A stretch of 64,000 bases of DNA from Zantedeschia hybrid cultivar (GCA_030544215.1 JARZZO010000013.1:797001-861000); one strand, 5' to 3'. Counted from the stretch's first letter, positions 45,536-57,934 are shown. Notes: generated from the letters alone by a model not told the origin. Made by a program: numbers and translations.

Positions 45536-46199
45536 AAAACGGGAGAAGTTACCAAACGATGTATGGGGGGCTTAGATCCATAAATTATGAAGCTCTTTAT
45601 GGGGGCAAAACCATGCGGGTTTATGAGGGCCCAAGGTGGATGATACTTCACAAGTATTGGACCAGATCTTTATGAAATTCATTAGTTATGTTAGCTAAGA
45701 ATGCTAAGTTGAATTCCACTATCATAGCTTAGAATCCAGCTATCTCTAGTCTAGGATTAAGGTTGGATAATAAAACTGCTAATGCATCTCATTTTCCTTC
45801 TAGGTCCAATAGCTTGTGCTACTACGTTGACTTTCTGGGTCAGTGTTTGGAACCTGACCTAGATACATCTCTCCTATGTCGGATTATTCGGAAATCCATT
45901 TTTTTTGTTTATCTAGAGGATTTATAGGTCGGTTTTATATTTTATCGGACTATGAGAGCTTGGGATTAGCCCTCAGGGAATCCGGGACTTCGAATCAAGC
46001 GAAGATTCAAGTATATGACCTCTCTCCACTGACCTCGGTCAGTGTTAATTACGCTGAGCGACTGCTCGGCAACCCTTGATTAACCGTCCGTATGATGCCC
46101 TTATAAAATGCAACATTACTACTACTACAGGCAGCACATACATATGAAGATGTATTTTAGGTTAAACTCTTGGCCTCACCCAAGTTTAGGATGTGTTTA

Positions 46200-46292
46200 T
46201 ATGATTCTGGATTGATTCCAAACTATCTGGATTAATTCCAAGTATATTGGATTGACTCCAAGTATTCTGGATTGATTCCAAGTATTTTAGTC
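46200..46292. repeat. 22 bp tandem repeat inside the LTR
   Basis: Four to five units of the form CTGGATTGATTCCAAGTAT, with substitutions. The same array is at about 53532-53620 in the second LTR. Confidence 0.8.
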
Positions 46293-47489
46293 CCATAGGA
46301 GTATTTTTGTAATTATGCCGAGTTGGAGGGTATAGGGAGATTATGGTTATTTAAGTGTATGAAATGAGTTTTAATGGTTTAGAAAGGTTTCAAAACCTTA
46401 GGAGGTATTTTAGAGTTATTTCAAGTGTGTTTGGATTGTAAGGGTATTTTGGTAATTTTGCCCAAATTGGATTTTTAGACTTAAAGTCTATTTTTATATT
46501 TTTTCTGAGATTTTTATTTATTTTTATCATATTGAGGGTATTTTGATAATTTTACCCATCTTATTAAGGTTTGGAGGGTATTTTGGACATATGAGAGATT
46601 TTGATATTTTTAAGAATTTTCTGTGATTTTTACAGATTTTTAACATGTGTGAGGGTATTTTTATAATTTGTATTAAGCTCTAGGGGCATTTTAGTCATTT
46701 CAGAATTTTATATATTTTCAGATTTGGTTTTATGTTTTTTACTGGTTTTTACTGAATTTTACTGATTTTTTTATTAATTTTACTGATTTTTATTAATTAA
46801 TTAGGCATATGAAGGATATTTAAGTTATATTTTGGATTTATGTAATTTCCATATTTTGTTTTCTGATTTTTACTGTGTGTTACTGATTTTTACAGAATTT
46901 TTCTGACTTTTATATTTATTTTATTAATTTTAGATAATTTTCGCAGATTTTATTAATTAATTAAGTATGTGGAGTATTTAAGTCATTTTTAACTTGAGTA
47001 TATTATTTTATGAGTTAATGTTTCATTATTAAGTTTTAATTATGAGTCTAAGATTAGTTATGTATGGGATGAGGCCAATGATATTTTAGAATATTTAGTT
47101 ATATGTTTTATGTATTTAATTAGTTATAAAACTAATTATTTTGCATATGAAAATATAGTAACATAGTGTTACTTAAATATTAAGTCCATGAACACACATG
47201 CACACACATATGCTCAAAGAACATCATGGGCATTTCATTCATTATTTCGGCATAATCCCGTCTTATAGAACGGTGATTTTTACAACATAAATTTGGCAGA
47301 GCTTCCCCTTAGGAATAAACCTTAGGAAGAGAGCCCTCCAAGAAAATATCGCCTCCAAATCGTAGCAAACCAGGGCAAGAGCACCGGATTTGGTCTTCAA
47401 ACTGGCAGAGTTTCCCCTAGGAATTTTTTGGGCCAAATGGGCATGCCCTTCTCCTTACCCCTTGGGGGGTATTTATAGGCTTCAAAGCC

Positions 47490-47785
47490 TTAACCGGTGG
47501 GGGTACCCACCGGAATGCTTGAGGTGGGGGGTACCCACCGGTTTGGCTTGAGGTGGGGGGTACCCACCGGTTGCCACTTCCTCCTCCCCCTCTCTTTTTT
47601 GATTTTTTTAATCACATGGGTGAGAGAGATGGGAGAGAGCATATTAAAAAGAGAGAGAGAGAGAGAGAGGGGGGGACCCCCACCGGTTCCAACCGGTGGG
47701 GGGATGGCCACCGGTTGGACCCCCCACCGGTTTTGGGCAACCGGTGGGGGGGTTCTCCAACCGGTGGGGGGGGCTTCCCCCTTCT
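47490..47785. repeat. G-rich ACCGGTGGGGG inverted motifs at the LTR end
   Basis: ACCGGTGGGGG and CCCCCACCGGT occur many times in both orientations close together. The series recurs at 54818-54962, 55874-56116 and 56390-56440 in the other LTR. It could form hairpins or G-quadruplex-like structures, a prediction from base content only. Confidence 0.8.
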
Positions 47786-47820
47786 CCCTTTTGCTTTAAA
47801 AAAAAGGTTTCAACAGTCAG

Positions 47821-48469
47821 TTATGTTGTACTCTGCTGGTACTGTGTTGCTTTCAAAGAACAGTTGAGAGTCTAGGCAATGCTCTGGCAGATTGGGCTTC
47901 CTTCGCCCACTAGCACCCAGTCTACTTGCAAAAGAGTTCTTTTCCATTTCTACAGTAGAAAAGAGAAAACCAGTTGAGTCTCAGAAATTCTTCAACTAGA
48001 TGGCATGCTTCAACATTTCTTCAATAGAACAAGAAGCCATTTTCCATATATGAGTTGAGAACTGCTTGCTTAGACATCCTACTTTCGGGTCCGCAATATA
48101 AGTGATCTTCACTTTTGTTGGGGAGAGGAGAATTATTAATCTTTAAATCCTCCTGTGCATTTCTTCAAAGAATGACATGGCTGAAAATTAATTTCAAAAA
48201 TTCTGAGCTAATTGATATTGGAATTTTGTAAAAATGGCTGATTTGCTAGTTTGAAGCTGCAAGTTCTCAACTTTTCCAACCTGGCATCCATGGCTTCCTC
48301 TAACATATGCTTCTAAATTCTAACGTAGCAAAAGAGTGGAATGCAATTCTTAAGATCTTCAAATCTATGGTGGAAGGATGAAAGCAAAGCTCCTTGTAGT
48401 AGGATGAGGATGGATCCTCTCCAAGACCACCCTGTCCAATTTGGTTACTTATGACATCCATATTGTTCT
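47821..48469. other. AUG3 intron 3 sequence between retroelements
   Basis: About 650 bases flanked by a solo LTR and a copia LTR. No AUG3 exon or other gene was recognised in any frame. Confidence 0.45.
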
Positions 48470-48670
48470 TGAAGAGAGAAGAGAAGGAAGGGTTGGATGC
48501 GCCCAGCAGGGATGCGGTGGATCTCTCTCTCAACTAGAGAGACCGGCCAGCACACGCATAATGTATTTATACTAGGGCAAACACAATACAAGCACCAATG
48601 ACTCTTTTAACCCTGCTCACACAACATGCATGAATAAAGAAGAATAATAAAGAACAAACAAAATAGAAAA
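48470..48670 (-). mobile_element. Outer copia: left part of its 3' LTR
   Basis: It starts TGAAGAGAGAAGAG and follows the small copia LTR at 48676-48933 in outline, sharing CTCTCTCTC, AGAGAGACCGGCCAGCAC and TTTATACTAGGGCA. The same LTR resumes at 52559 after the inner element and ends ATCACTACA at 52590. Together the two pieces make about 233 bp. Confidence 0.8.
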
Positions 48671-49029
48671 GACACTAAAGTTAGAAGAAGAAAGAGAGAT
48701 AGGTGGGCAGAAACAAGAGTGCGGCTGCTCTCTCTGTCTCACACAGAGAGGTCGACCAGCACAAGAAGGCTTTTATATATTAGGGCATAACAGGTTACAA
48801 AAGCCAAAGACAAGTTTACCCCAGTTAACATAAAGGATAGGGATAAAATCAGAAAAAATAGAAAAGAACAGAGAAAACACAGCAAAGATAAAAAAATCTA
48901 AAAAGCCCTAACTAAATACTATTTTTCACTACACTCCCCCTCAAGCTGAGCATAGATATTAAGCATGCTCAGCTTGTTAATTACATTCGAAAATTGATCC
49001 TGAGACAACCCTTTGGTGAGAACATCAGC

Positions 49030-49500
49030 TAGCTATTGGCCGGTGTTGATGTATGGTAAACACAAGTCTCCACTATCAAGCTTTTCTCGAATGAAGTGTC
49101 TATCAATCTCGATATGCTTAGTCCTCTTATACTGAACTGGATTGTTGGCTATATTGATGGCAGCTTTGTTGTCACAATAGAGTTTCATAGGCCTTTTGAC
49201 AGAGATACTAATGTCCTGAAGTAACACTCGTATCCATAAAAGTTTAGCAACTGATTGGGCTATAGCTCTGTATTATGTCTCTGCACTGGACCTAGCACAT
49301 ACTGACTGCTTTTTGCTCCTCCAAGTTGCAAGGTTTCCTCCTAGAAGCATGCAATATCTTGTATTGGATCTCCTATCATCCTGGGAACCGGCCCAATTAG
49401 CATCTGTGTATCCTTCAAGCACAAGAGGCTTGCCACCAGAGAACAATAATCCTTTCCCTGGACTTGACTTTATGAACCTTAGGATTCTATCCACTGCTCT
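49030..49500 (-). pseudogene. Copia RNase H (inner element)
   Basis: Read from 49500 down: RILRFIKSSPGKGLLFSGG, GYTDANWAGSQDDRRSNTRY, WRSKKQSVCARSSAET and, in the next piece, MKLYCDNKAAINIANNP, RTKHIEIDRHFIREKL and the SGDLCLPYINTGQ tail. These are the conserved blocks of plant copia RNase H. The two pieces are in different frames. Upstream reverse transcriptase is absent. Confidence 0.9.
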
Positions 49501-49799
49501 AAGATGGGAGGTCCTGAAGTGAAGAACGCGAGATGGAATTTGGTTGATGAGGTACGCAACAGTGAGAATAGCCTCTGCCTAATATTTTTTGTGAAGACCA
49601 TGATGGAGGAGCAGTGTCCGAGTAGTCTCAAGTAGGTGTCTATTTTTTCTCTCAGCTACCCCATTCTGTTGGAGTGTACAAGGGCATGAGGATTCATGAA
49701 GAATGCCCTTATCCTCAAAGAAAATATTTAGATTTTTTTTGGAAGTACTCTTCTGCATTGTCTGATTGAAGCACTTCTATTTTTTTTTTCAAACTGATT

Positions 49800-50263
49800 T
49801 TTCACTATTTTTTTCAAACACCTGAACCACTCGTGGCATTTCCTCCCTGGACTTCATTCGGTATACTCACGTGCAATGTGTAAAATCATCAATGAACGTT
49901 ATAATACCGATTGCCATCAAGAGAGGGAATAGAGGAGGGACCCCACACATTATAATAGACAAGTTCAAAGGATGTAGAACTTTTATTCAATGACTGTAAA
50001 AATTGAGTTCTATAATGTTTAGCAAGATAACGTACTTGACAAGCAAGAGACTGCATGTCAACCTTATTGCATAAAGAAGGAAACAACATTTTTAATGATT
50101 TAAAGGAAAGATGTCCTAAATGGAGATGCCACAACTGAATCTTTCTTATTTTGTTTGACATAACATTGATACTACTGGACTGAAGTGCTGCCTCGTACTT
50201 GGACTGAAGTTGATAGAGGCCTCCTACATCACGCCTACTCCCAAGAGGTTGTCCCGTCTTCAA
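49800..50263 (-). pseudogene. Copia GAG-pre-integrase and start of integrase (inner element)
   Basis: The minus strand reads LYQLQSKYEA, LWHLHLGHLSFKSLKMLFPS and, further on, FELVYYNVWGPSSIPSLDGN. LWH..LGH is the His pair of the GAG-pre-integrase domain. The expected SDVWGP integrase start appears as YNVWGP. The CXXC of the zinc-binding motif is damaged (CQVRYL). Only the beginning of the integrase core remains. Confidence 0.85.
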
Positions 50264-50266
50264 GTC

Positions 50267-51624
50267 CTAAAACACACAATGAGAAGAGAAAAATGTCACT
50301 GAGCAATTTAAGGATTTTGTCATCCTACTAACATAGAGTAAGTTAATAGGTAGTTTTGGGACATGAAGAGCTGAGGACAAGACAAGATGATCATCAAGAT
50401 GAATGTTGCCTTTCCTAGCAATGGTGGCAAGGGTGCCATCAGCGATGGTCACTTTATCTTGTCCAAAGCAGAAACTATATGAAGTGAACAATGTGGAAGT
50501 ACCCGTCATATGAGCAGTGGCTCCTGAGTTAGTGATCCAGGAGTTCCCACCAGTGTGGGAGACAACATTGATTGCTGCCCCAAAAGTACCTGACTGGCTA
50601 GTGGAAGTGGAGGTGGACAATTAAGATAGGAACCGTTGAAGGTTAACTATGTCAGAAGTGGACAGCCTTGCAAAACTCCCTGGAGTAGTGGATGATGTGC
50701 TCCCATCAGAGGCTGAAGGTGTGGATCACCATGTAGGCTTGGCTGACACTGCATTTCCTTTGGCTTTTTGGTTCTACTTGAACTTCAGAGGCTTCTTGTC
50801 TGGATGCAATTCCCAACAAAAATTTACAAAGTGATTCTCTCGCCCACAATGAGTGCACTTTCTCCCTCCTTTCTTTGGGTTTTCCGGACACCATCTCCTC
50901 CCTTACCACTGTTGTTTGTGCTGACAAGTGTAGAATGTTCTCCAGTACTGGTCCCACTTCATCAGCTCGCATGGTCTTTCTCCTCCTTTCCTTTGTAACT
51001 ACCTTCTTGTAACACTGCTTAAGTGAGGGGATTACTTCAAAGTTGTAGATATGAGACCTCAACCCTTCATATTCAGTTTCAAGCCATGTAGAAATTTTAG
51101 GGCCCTCTGATCCTGTATTTGGTTCAGATATTTCCTGTGGTCTGCTACTGAGTTCCAGTTAGAGATAGCATAAGCATCATGCTCCCCCCACAAAGCCCTC
51201 AAGGCCCTGTAGTATTCATACACAGTCTTACTATCATGTTATGAATAGCAACTACAAGATCATACATATTTACTAGATTAGCCTTCTTACAGTACATTTC
51301 CTCCAGAATAAGTCACATCTATCTTGAAGTAGACTTTCTTACAATATACTTCAGCTGTCCATCTGTCGTAGAACTAAGGATCCAGGTCCTCATAATACTG
51401 TCATGGTGTTCCCAATCATCATACTTTGGGTCGTTTATTGAAGGTGGGGTTATTTTGCTATTTATGTAGCACACTTTTGTCCGACTACTAACAAAGGTCT
51501 TGATAGTTGCTGTCTAGTTCAAATAATTTGAATCATTTAACTTCATAGGGGGGAGTTGAAGATGAAAATTTTCTCCCACGCTGTCCCCTTTGGAAGAAAC
51601 TTCATTTGCTGTCACCTCAGACAT
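50267..51624 (-). pseudogene. Copia gag and protease (inner element)
   Basis: Gag starts MSEVTANEVSSKGDSVGENF and HLQLPPMKLNDSNYLN at 51624 and is soon broken by stops. At 50770-50870 the strand gives a zinc-knuckle region followed by Lys-rich sequence, and at 50620-50267 a protease-like WITNSGATAHMTGT with NSG in place of the active DSG. The frame is interrupted repeatedly. Confidence 0.8.
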
Positions 51625-52301
51625 ATTCTCGCTTCTCGGGGGCCTCTCAGAGGCACACACAGAAGAAGGATGGTGCAACAACAAGGAGGGGGGTACCCAC
51701 AGAAAAAAGAATGCTGCAGCAGCAAGAAGGAGAAGCCGGCCTCGTAACAGTCCCCAAAACAGGGGATTGGTGTAACAAGGAAGAGAGGTCCCCAAAACAG
51801 GGGCTCGATGCAGCAAGGAAGGGATGCAAGCCTCCAAGAACCCTAGAAAGGGTGCAAACCGCAGCAACAAGGGCCGACCAACACAACCAGCAGGGCGATG
51901 ACTTCGGTGGCCCCTAAAGAGAGTACCGGTCACCAAGGAAGCCCTAAATAGGGCACCGGTCACCAAGGAACCCTAAACAGGGCACTGGTCACCAAGGGGA
52001 AGCTTGGACTATGTTCGGTGGTGAGAAGCCTGGCTGCCACCCTCCAAAACTCCAAGGAAGGGTACAAGCTTGCAAGGAAGACCTTGTTTGCTAGGGAGTA
52101 ACCCTAGACAAGGTGCGGTGAGGGGAGGGAAGGGAACTGACCAGCTAGAACCCCAGAATAGGGACTAACCCTTGCCTTCTTGATCTCTCACAATCGGACA
52201 CCTCTCTCCTAGGGTTTTTCCCTTTTTTGTGCAGGAAACTTCCTCTGGGAAGATAAGAAAGGCCAACCGGCCAAAGCTTTTTCTTCTTCTTTCTCACAGA
52301 T
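51625..52301 (-). other. Leader of the inner copia
   Basis: Untranslated leader between primer-binding site and gag. It includes three diverged ~38 base units around GGTCACCAAGG at 51920-52000. Open frames on either strand are low-complexity and not supported. Confidence 0.55.
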
Positions 52302-52558
52302 GCTCTGATACTATGAAGACAGAAGAAGAAAGAGAGATAGGTGGGTAGAAACAAGGGTGCGGTGGCTCTCTTTGTCTCACACAGAGAGGCCGACCAGCAC
52401 AAGAAGGCTTTTGTATATTAGGGCAGAACAAGTTACAAAAGCCAAAGACAAGTTTACCCCTGTTAACATAAAGGGCAGGGATAAAATCAGAAAAAATACA
52501 GCGAACACACAACAGGTCTAAAATGCCCTAACTAATGACTATTTTTCACTACAGACAC

Positions 52559-53150
52559 TAATGCCCTCAACTGGAGCCTCTATCACTACACTCTCCCTCA
52601 AGCTGAGCATGGATGTTAAGCATGCCTAGCTTGCCAATTACATTAAAAAATTGATCCCTTGCAAGGCCTTTTGTAAAAACATCTGCAAGTTGTTGTCCTG
52701 AATTGATGTATGGCAGACATAAATCCCCACTATCCAGTTTTTCTCTGATAAAGTGTCGATTGATCTCAATGTGCTTTGTCCTATCATGATGAATGAGGTT
52801 ATTTGTAATGTTGATAGTGGCCTTATTATCACAGTAAAGCTTCATTGGCAGTTGTACCTTCATCCCTAGATCTTTGAGTGGAATCCTTAACCAAATGAGT
52901 TCAACTACAGACTAGGCCATCGCTCTATATTCAGCTTCTGCACTGGATCGAGCACACACATACTGCTTTTTGCTCCTCCAAGTTACTAGGTTTCCACCAA
53001 AAAACATGCAATAACTAGTAGTACACCGCCTATCATCTTGTGATCCTATCCAATCTGCATTAGTGTGTCCCTCCAAACTAAGGTGGCGACCCTTAGAAAA
53101 TAGGAGACCCTTGCCTGGGCAAGACTTTATGTATCTCAGAATCCTGTCTG
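52559..53150 (-). mobile_element. Outer copia: LTR remainder and RNase H
   Basis: After the LTR end at 52590 comes a purine tract read as CTTGAGGGAGAG on the minus strand, then RNase H blocks: VQLPMKLYCDNKATINITNN, HFIREKLDSGDLCLPYINSG, ADVFTKGLARDQF and, upstream, RILRYIKSCPGKGLLFSKG and WRSKKQYVCARSSAEAEYRA. The frames are longer and better kept than in the inner element. The sequence stops near 53150, where the gypsy LTR begins, so the rest of this copia lies beyond the window. Confidence 0.88.
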
Positions 53151-53176
53151 TTTGCGCGAAGATTTTTCTAACCTTC

Positions 53177-56100
53177 GTCGGGACCTGACCTAGACACATC
53201 TCTCCTATGTCGGATTATTCGGAAATCCATTTTTTTGTTTATCTAGAGGATTTATAGGTCGGTTTTATATTTTATCGGACTATAAGAGCTTGGGATTAGC
53301 CCTCAGGGAATCCGGGACTTCGAATCAAGCGAAGATTCGAGTATATGACCTCTCTCCACTGACCTCGGTCAGTGTTAATTACGCTGAGCGACTGCTCGGC
53401 AACCCTTGATTAACCGTCCGTATGATGCCCTTATAAAATGCAACATTACTACTACTACAGGCAGCACATACATATGAAGATGTATTTTAGGTTAAACTCT
53501 TGGCCTCACCCAAGTTTAGGATGTGTTTATATGATTCTGGATTGATTCCAAACTATCTGGATTAATTCCAAGTATATTGGATTGACTCCAAATATTCTGG
53601 ATTGATTCCAAGTATTTTAGTCCCATAGGGGTATTTTTGTAATTATGCCGAGTTGGAGAGTATAGGGAGATTATGGTTATTTAAGTGTATGAAATGAATT
53701 TTAATGATTCAGGAAGGTTTCAAAACCTTAGGAGGTATTTTAGAGTTATTTCAAGTGTGTTTGGATTGTAAGGGTATTTTGGTAATTTTGCCCAAATTGG
53801 ATTTTTAGACTTAAAGTCTATTTTTATATTTTTCTGAGATTTTTATTTATTTTTATCATATTGAGGGTATTTTGGTAATTTTACCCATCTTATTAAGGTT
53901 TGGAGGGTATTTTGGACATATGAGAGATTTTAATATTTTTAAGAATTTTCTGTGATTTTTACAGATTTTTAACATGTATAAGGGTATTTTTGTAATTTGT
54001 ATTAAGCTCTAGGGGCATTTTAGTCATTTCAGAATTTTATATATTTTCAGATTTGGTTTTCTGTTTTTTACTGGTTTTTACTGAATTTTACTGATTTTTT
54101 TATTAATTTTACTGATTTTTATTAATTAATTAGGCATATGAAGGATATTTAAGTTATATTTTGGATTTATGTAATTTCCATATTTTGTTTTCTGATTTTT
54201 ACTGTGTGTTACTGATTTTTACAGAATTTTTCTGACTTTTATATTTATTTTATTAATTTTAGATAATTTTCGCAGATTTTATTAATTAATTAAGTATGTG
54301 GAGTATTTAAGTCATTTTTAACTTGAGTATATTATTTTATGAGTTAATGTTTCATTATTAAGTTTTAATTATGAGTCTAAGATTAGTTATGTATGGGATG
54401 AGGCCAATGATATTTTAGAATATTTAGTTATATGTTTTATGTATTTAATTAGTTATAAAACTAATTATTTTGCATATGAAAATATAGTAACATAGTGTTA
54501 CTTAAATATTAAGTCCATGAACACACATGCACACACATATGCTCAAAGAACATCATGGGCATTTCATTCATTATTTCGGCATAATCCCGTCTTATAGAAC
54601 GGTGATTTTTACAACATAAATTTGGCAGAGCTTCCCCTTAGGAATAAACCTTAGGAAGAGAGCCCTCCAAGAAAATATCGCCCCCAAATCGCAGCAAATC
54701 CGGGCAAGAGCACCGGATTTGGTCTTCAAATTGACAGAGTTTCCCCTAGGAAATTTTGGGCCAAATGGGCATGGGCTTCTCCTTACCCCTTGGGGGGTAT
54801 TTATAGGCTTCAAAGCCTTAACCGGTGGGGGTATCCACCGGAATGGTTGAGGTGGGGGGTACCCACCGGTTGGAGTCTCTTTCCTCCCCCATTTTTTTTG
54901 ATTTTTTTAATCACATGGGTGAGAGAGAGGGGGGAGAATCCGGTGGGCACCCCCCCCCACCGGTATTTTGGACATATGAGAGATTTTGATATTTTTAAGA
55001 ATTTTCTGTGATTTTTACAGATTTTTAACATGTGTGAGGGTATTTTTATAATTTGTATTAAGCTCTAGGGGCATTTTAGTCATTTCAGAATTTTATATAT
55101 TTTCAGATTTGGTTTTCTGTTTTTTACTGGTTTTTACTGAATTTTACTGATTTTTTTATTAATTTTACTGATTTTTATTAATTAATTAGGCATATGAAGG
55201 ATATTTAAGTTATATTTTGGATTTATGTAATTTCCATATTTTGTTTTCTGATTTTTACTGTGTGTTACTGATTTTTACAGAATTTTTCTGACTTTTATAT
55301 TTATTTTATTAATTTTAGATAATTTTCGCAGATTTTATTAATTAATTAAGTATGTGGAGTATTTAAGTCATTTTTAACTTGAGTATATTATTTTATGAGT
55401 TAATGTTTCATTATTAAGTTTTAATTATGAGTCTAAGATTAGTTATGTATGGGATGAGGCCAATGATATTTTAGAATATTTAGTTATATGTTTTATGTAT
55501 TTAATTAGTTATAAAACTAATTATTTTGCATATGAAAATATAGTAACATAGTGTTACTTAAATATTAAGTCCATGAACACACATGCACACACATATGCTC
55601 AAAGAACATCATGGGCATTTCATTCATTATTTCGGCATAATCCCGTCTTATAGAACGGTGATTTTTACAACATAAATTTGGCAGAGCTTCCCCTTAGGAA
55701 TAAACCTTAGGAAGAGAGCCCTCCAAGAAAATATCGCCTCCAAATCGCAGCAAATCCGGGCAAGAGCACCGGATTTGGTCTTCAAATTGACAGAGTTTCC
55801 CTTAGGAAATTTTGGGCCAAATGGGCATGGGCTTCTCCTTACCCCTTGGGGGGTATTTATAGGCTTAAAGCCTTAACCGGTGGGGGTATCCACCGGAATG
55901 GTTGAGGTGGGGGGTACCCACCGGTTGGAGTCTCTTTCCTCCCCCATTTTTTTTGATTTTTTTAATCACATGGGTGAGAGAGAGGGGGGAGAATCCGGTG
56001 GGCACCCCCCCCACCGGTTCCCAACCGGTGGGGGGGATGGCCACCGGTTGGACCCCCCACCGGTTGGGAACCGGTGGGGGGTCTCCCCCACCGGTTTTAA

Positions 56101-56483
56101 GCAACCGGTGGGGGGGTTCTCCCCTCCCCATGCTCCTCTTTTCCCACCTTTTTAGCTCTTAATGAGCTTTGGCCCCTCTTGTTTTCAGATTTCCAAGTGT
56201 GAAAGGGGGGTCTTTGCCCATTAAATTCAGACTTGGGTTAAGTGTTAAAGGGGGTTTTAGGATGGGGGTTGAAGAAAGTTTCTGCATGGGATTCTTAACC
56301 CATGTGAATGGGGTTAAGATCCCCCATTTAACTCCCCCCTCTTTCTTTGAATTTAAAATGGGAGAGAATGGAGGGATTCTCCTCCCCCCGCACCGGTTTC
56401 CCCTTTGGAACCGGTGGGGGGTCCCCAACCGGTGGGGGGGGCTTCCCCCTTCTCCCTTTTGCTTTAAAAAAAGGGTTTCAACA
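53177..56483 (-). repeat. 3' LTR of the gypsy element with a 1,056 bp internal tandem duplication
   Basis: The LTR matches the solo LTR at 45844-47815. A segment from 53906 to 54961 is repeated directly from 54962 to 56017 at near identity. The joint reads CACCGGTATTTTGGAC, where the LTR normally has either GAGGGTATTTTGGAC or CACCGGTTCCC. A further ~330 bp (about 56155-56460) is present here but absent from the solo LTR. The LTR is therefore about 3.3 kb. Confidence 0.88.
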
Positions 56484-56496
56484 AATGCCCCCCACG
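56484..56496 (-). promoter_or_regulatory. Possible polypurine tract of the gypsy element
   Basis: The minus strand reads GTGGGGGGCATT directly before the LTR start TGTTGAAACC. Position and G-run fit a polypurine tract, although CATT breaks it. Confidence 0.45.
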
Positions 56497-57710
56497 GGAC
56501 ATGTGCCGGAGGTGAAGACGACGGTGCATGTCCCATGCCCCATTCGGCTACAAGAATCATCATTTTGCATGCTTGAGGAATTCTCAAATGCGGCATATTG
56601 GTATTGTCTTGATGAATTCCCGTTTCTCGCCTCATGTATTTACGGCTATTGGGGGAAGTCAACCGCTGTCTCATATATGCCAGGCGATATATTGCTTTGG
56701 CTTGCTGTGCATATGCCCCATTTGAGCTTATCTGGGTCTTGATGACGCTCAATTTTGGTACTTAGACACCTCAAACTATGTCCAGGAAGTCCTGTTTTCA
56801 TAACTTTTCGACTTTCCGAATATATTTGAAAGCGTCTACCCCTCTGATTATGGGAATCCTCTTGGCCTTCGCGACTTGGAGGTTCTGCGAGAGTTGATGC
56901 CGGTTGAATCTTTCGACGTTTACTTGGATTCTAGGAGATCTCTTGGCCTTCACGACATGGAGACTCTTTAAGAACACACATGCGAGTCGTTTAATTCTTC
57001 CGGCATTTGCTCTATCCTGGGGTATCAGTACCTTATATTGGCATTTCCAGGAGCTCCGCACGAAGCGTTCTGGACTGGCCTAATATCTGGTTCATAGCAA
57101 TTTGACTTTGTCCTATGACTTTATTAGGACTCGGTCGATTTTTGCTTTTCGAGACTTTTATTGCAGCTCTCTGGCGCTGACTTTATTTCTCTATCTTCTT
57201 GTAGCTTGCTGTTTTTGTCTTCATGGCTCTCATGGGAGTTCCTCCTATGGCAAGGCATGGGGAGGACGATATCCCATTCCTGCTAATTGTCGAGTAACTC
57301 TTCGCCAAAGCGAGCTGAGACTGAAACTATCGAGGCAGGCTATGCAGTTCGGGTTGCGGAGACCCCTATGCTCCAATATCAGAAGGACATTGTCCTTTCT
57401 GGTATCGCGGACGCCCATATCGCCGCTCTGCGTCAGCATGCATATATTCTTGAGGCTTCACTGAAGGGAGAACTCCCATTTTGTGGCGACCATCGAACAT
57501 CGCTTCGACTGATATTCCGGAGATGGAGTCAAATTTCTTCAACAGGATTGAAGTTTTCCATTTGCTGAAGAACTCGGACTACCCTGCGTGTTCGTCTCGA
57601 ACTCCAACATTGCTCCAGTGTATTGCAAATATTCTCCTGGAGATAAATGCTAAGTTTGAGTGGTACGGACCATTTATTATATGTTGCATGTATTCTCTCT
57701 TTCTTACGTA
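56497..57710 (-). other. Unassigned internal region of the gypsy element
   Basis: Open frames on both strands reach about 130 codons, but none resembles a retrotransposon protein or other known family. On the minus strand this is the 3'-most internal region, where Tat/Ogre elements often hold noncoding sequence. Confidence 0.4.
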
Positions 57711-57926
57711 ACTAATACTAGCGTCTTTTTAGGTTTTCACCGGTATTAGTCCCCTCTTATTTTTGCCTGTGCGCCCTTGCGGGTTTTCACACAGCGGGGT
57801 TACCCGATTTTGCCTAAAGTGCCCTTTCGGGTTTTCACCTTAGCTGGGTATAAGACATTTTTATCCTTAACCGACCCCTTTGAGGATGAGATCGATTAAG
57901 TCCGTCGGAGCACCTCATTTTTAAGC
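57711..57926. repeat. Stem-loop module, copy 1
   Basis: A chain of stem-loops: CTAATAC pairs with GTATTAG around a short hairpin and TTTTCAC; then CTGTG with CACAG around CCCTTGCGGG; then CTAAAGTG with CACCTTAG around CCCTTTCGGG; then a TTAACCGA/TCGATTAA-type stem around CCCCTTTGAGG. TTTTCAC recurs after each inner hairpin. Confidence 0.8.
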
Positions 57927-57934
57927 TCTCTTTC

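Larger units (their letters stand above)
45844..47815 (-). mobile_element. Solo LTR of the hairpin-array gypsy family
   Basis: It runs from TGTTTGGAACC to GGTTTCAACA, 1972 bp, flanked by perfect 5-base duplications GTCAG (45839-45843 and 47816-47820). It is about 98% similar by eye to the LTR at 53177-56483, minus the internal duplication and a ~330 bp stretch found only there. Orientation is set from the element at 53-64 kb. Recombination between two LTRs would have left this copy. Confidence 0.9.
48676..52553 (-). mobile_element. Inner small Ty1/copia element, minus strand
   Basis: It is flanked by perfect GACAC duplications (48671-48675 and 52554-52558). LTRs are 48676-48933 (258 bp) and 52314-52553 (240 bp), with visible differences. 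The purine tract CTTGAGGGGGAG lies next to the left LTR. The primer-binding site, read as TAGTATCAGAGC on the minus strand, lies at about 52302-52313 beside the right LTR. Gag, protease, GAG-pre-integrase and RNase H pieces are present, but most of the integrase and the reverse transcriptase are deleted. Stops and frameshifts make it non-coding. Confidence 0.92.
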
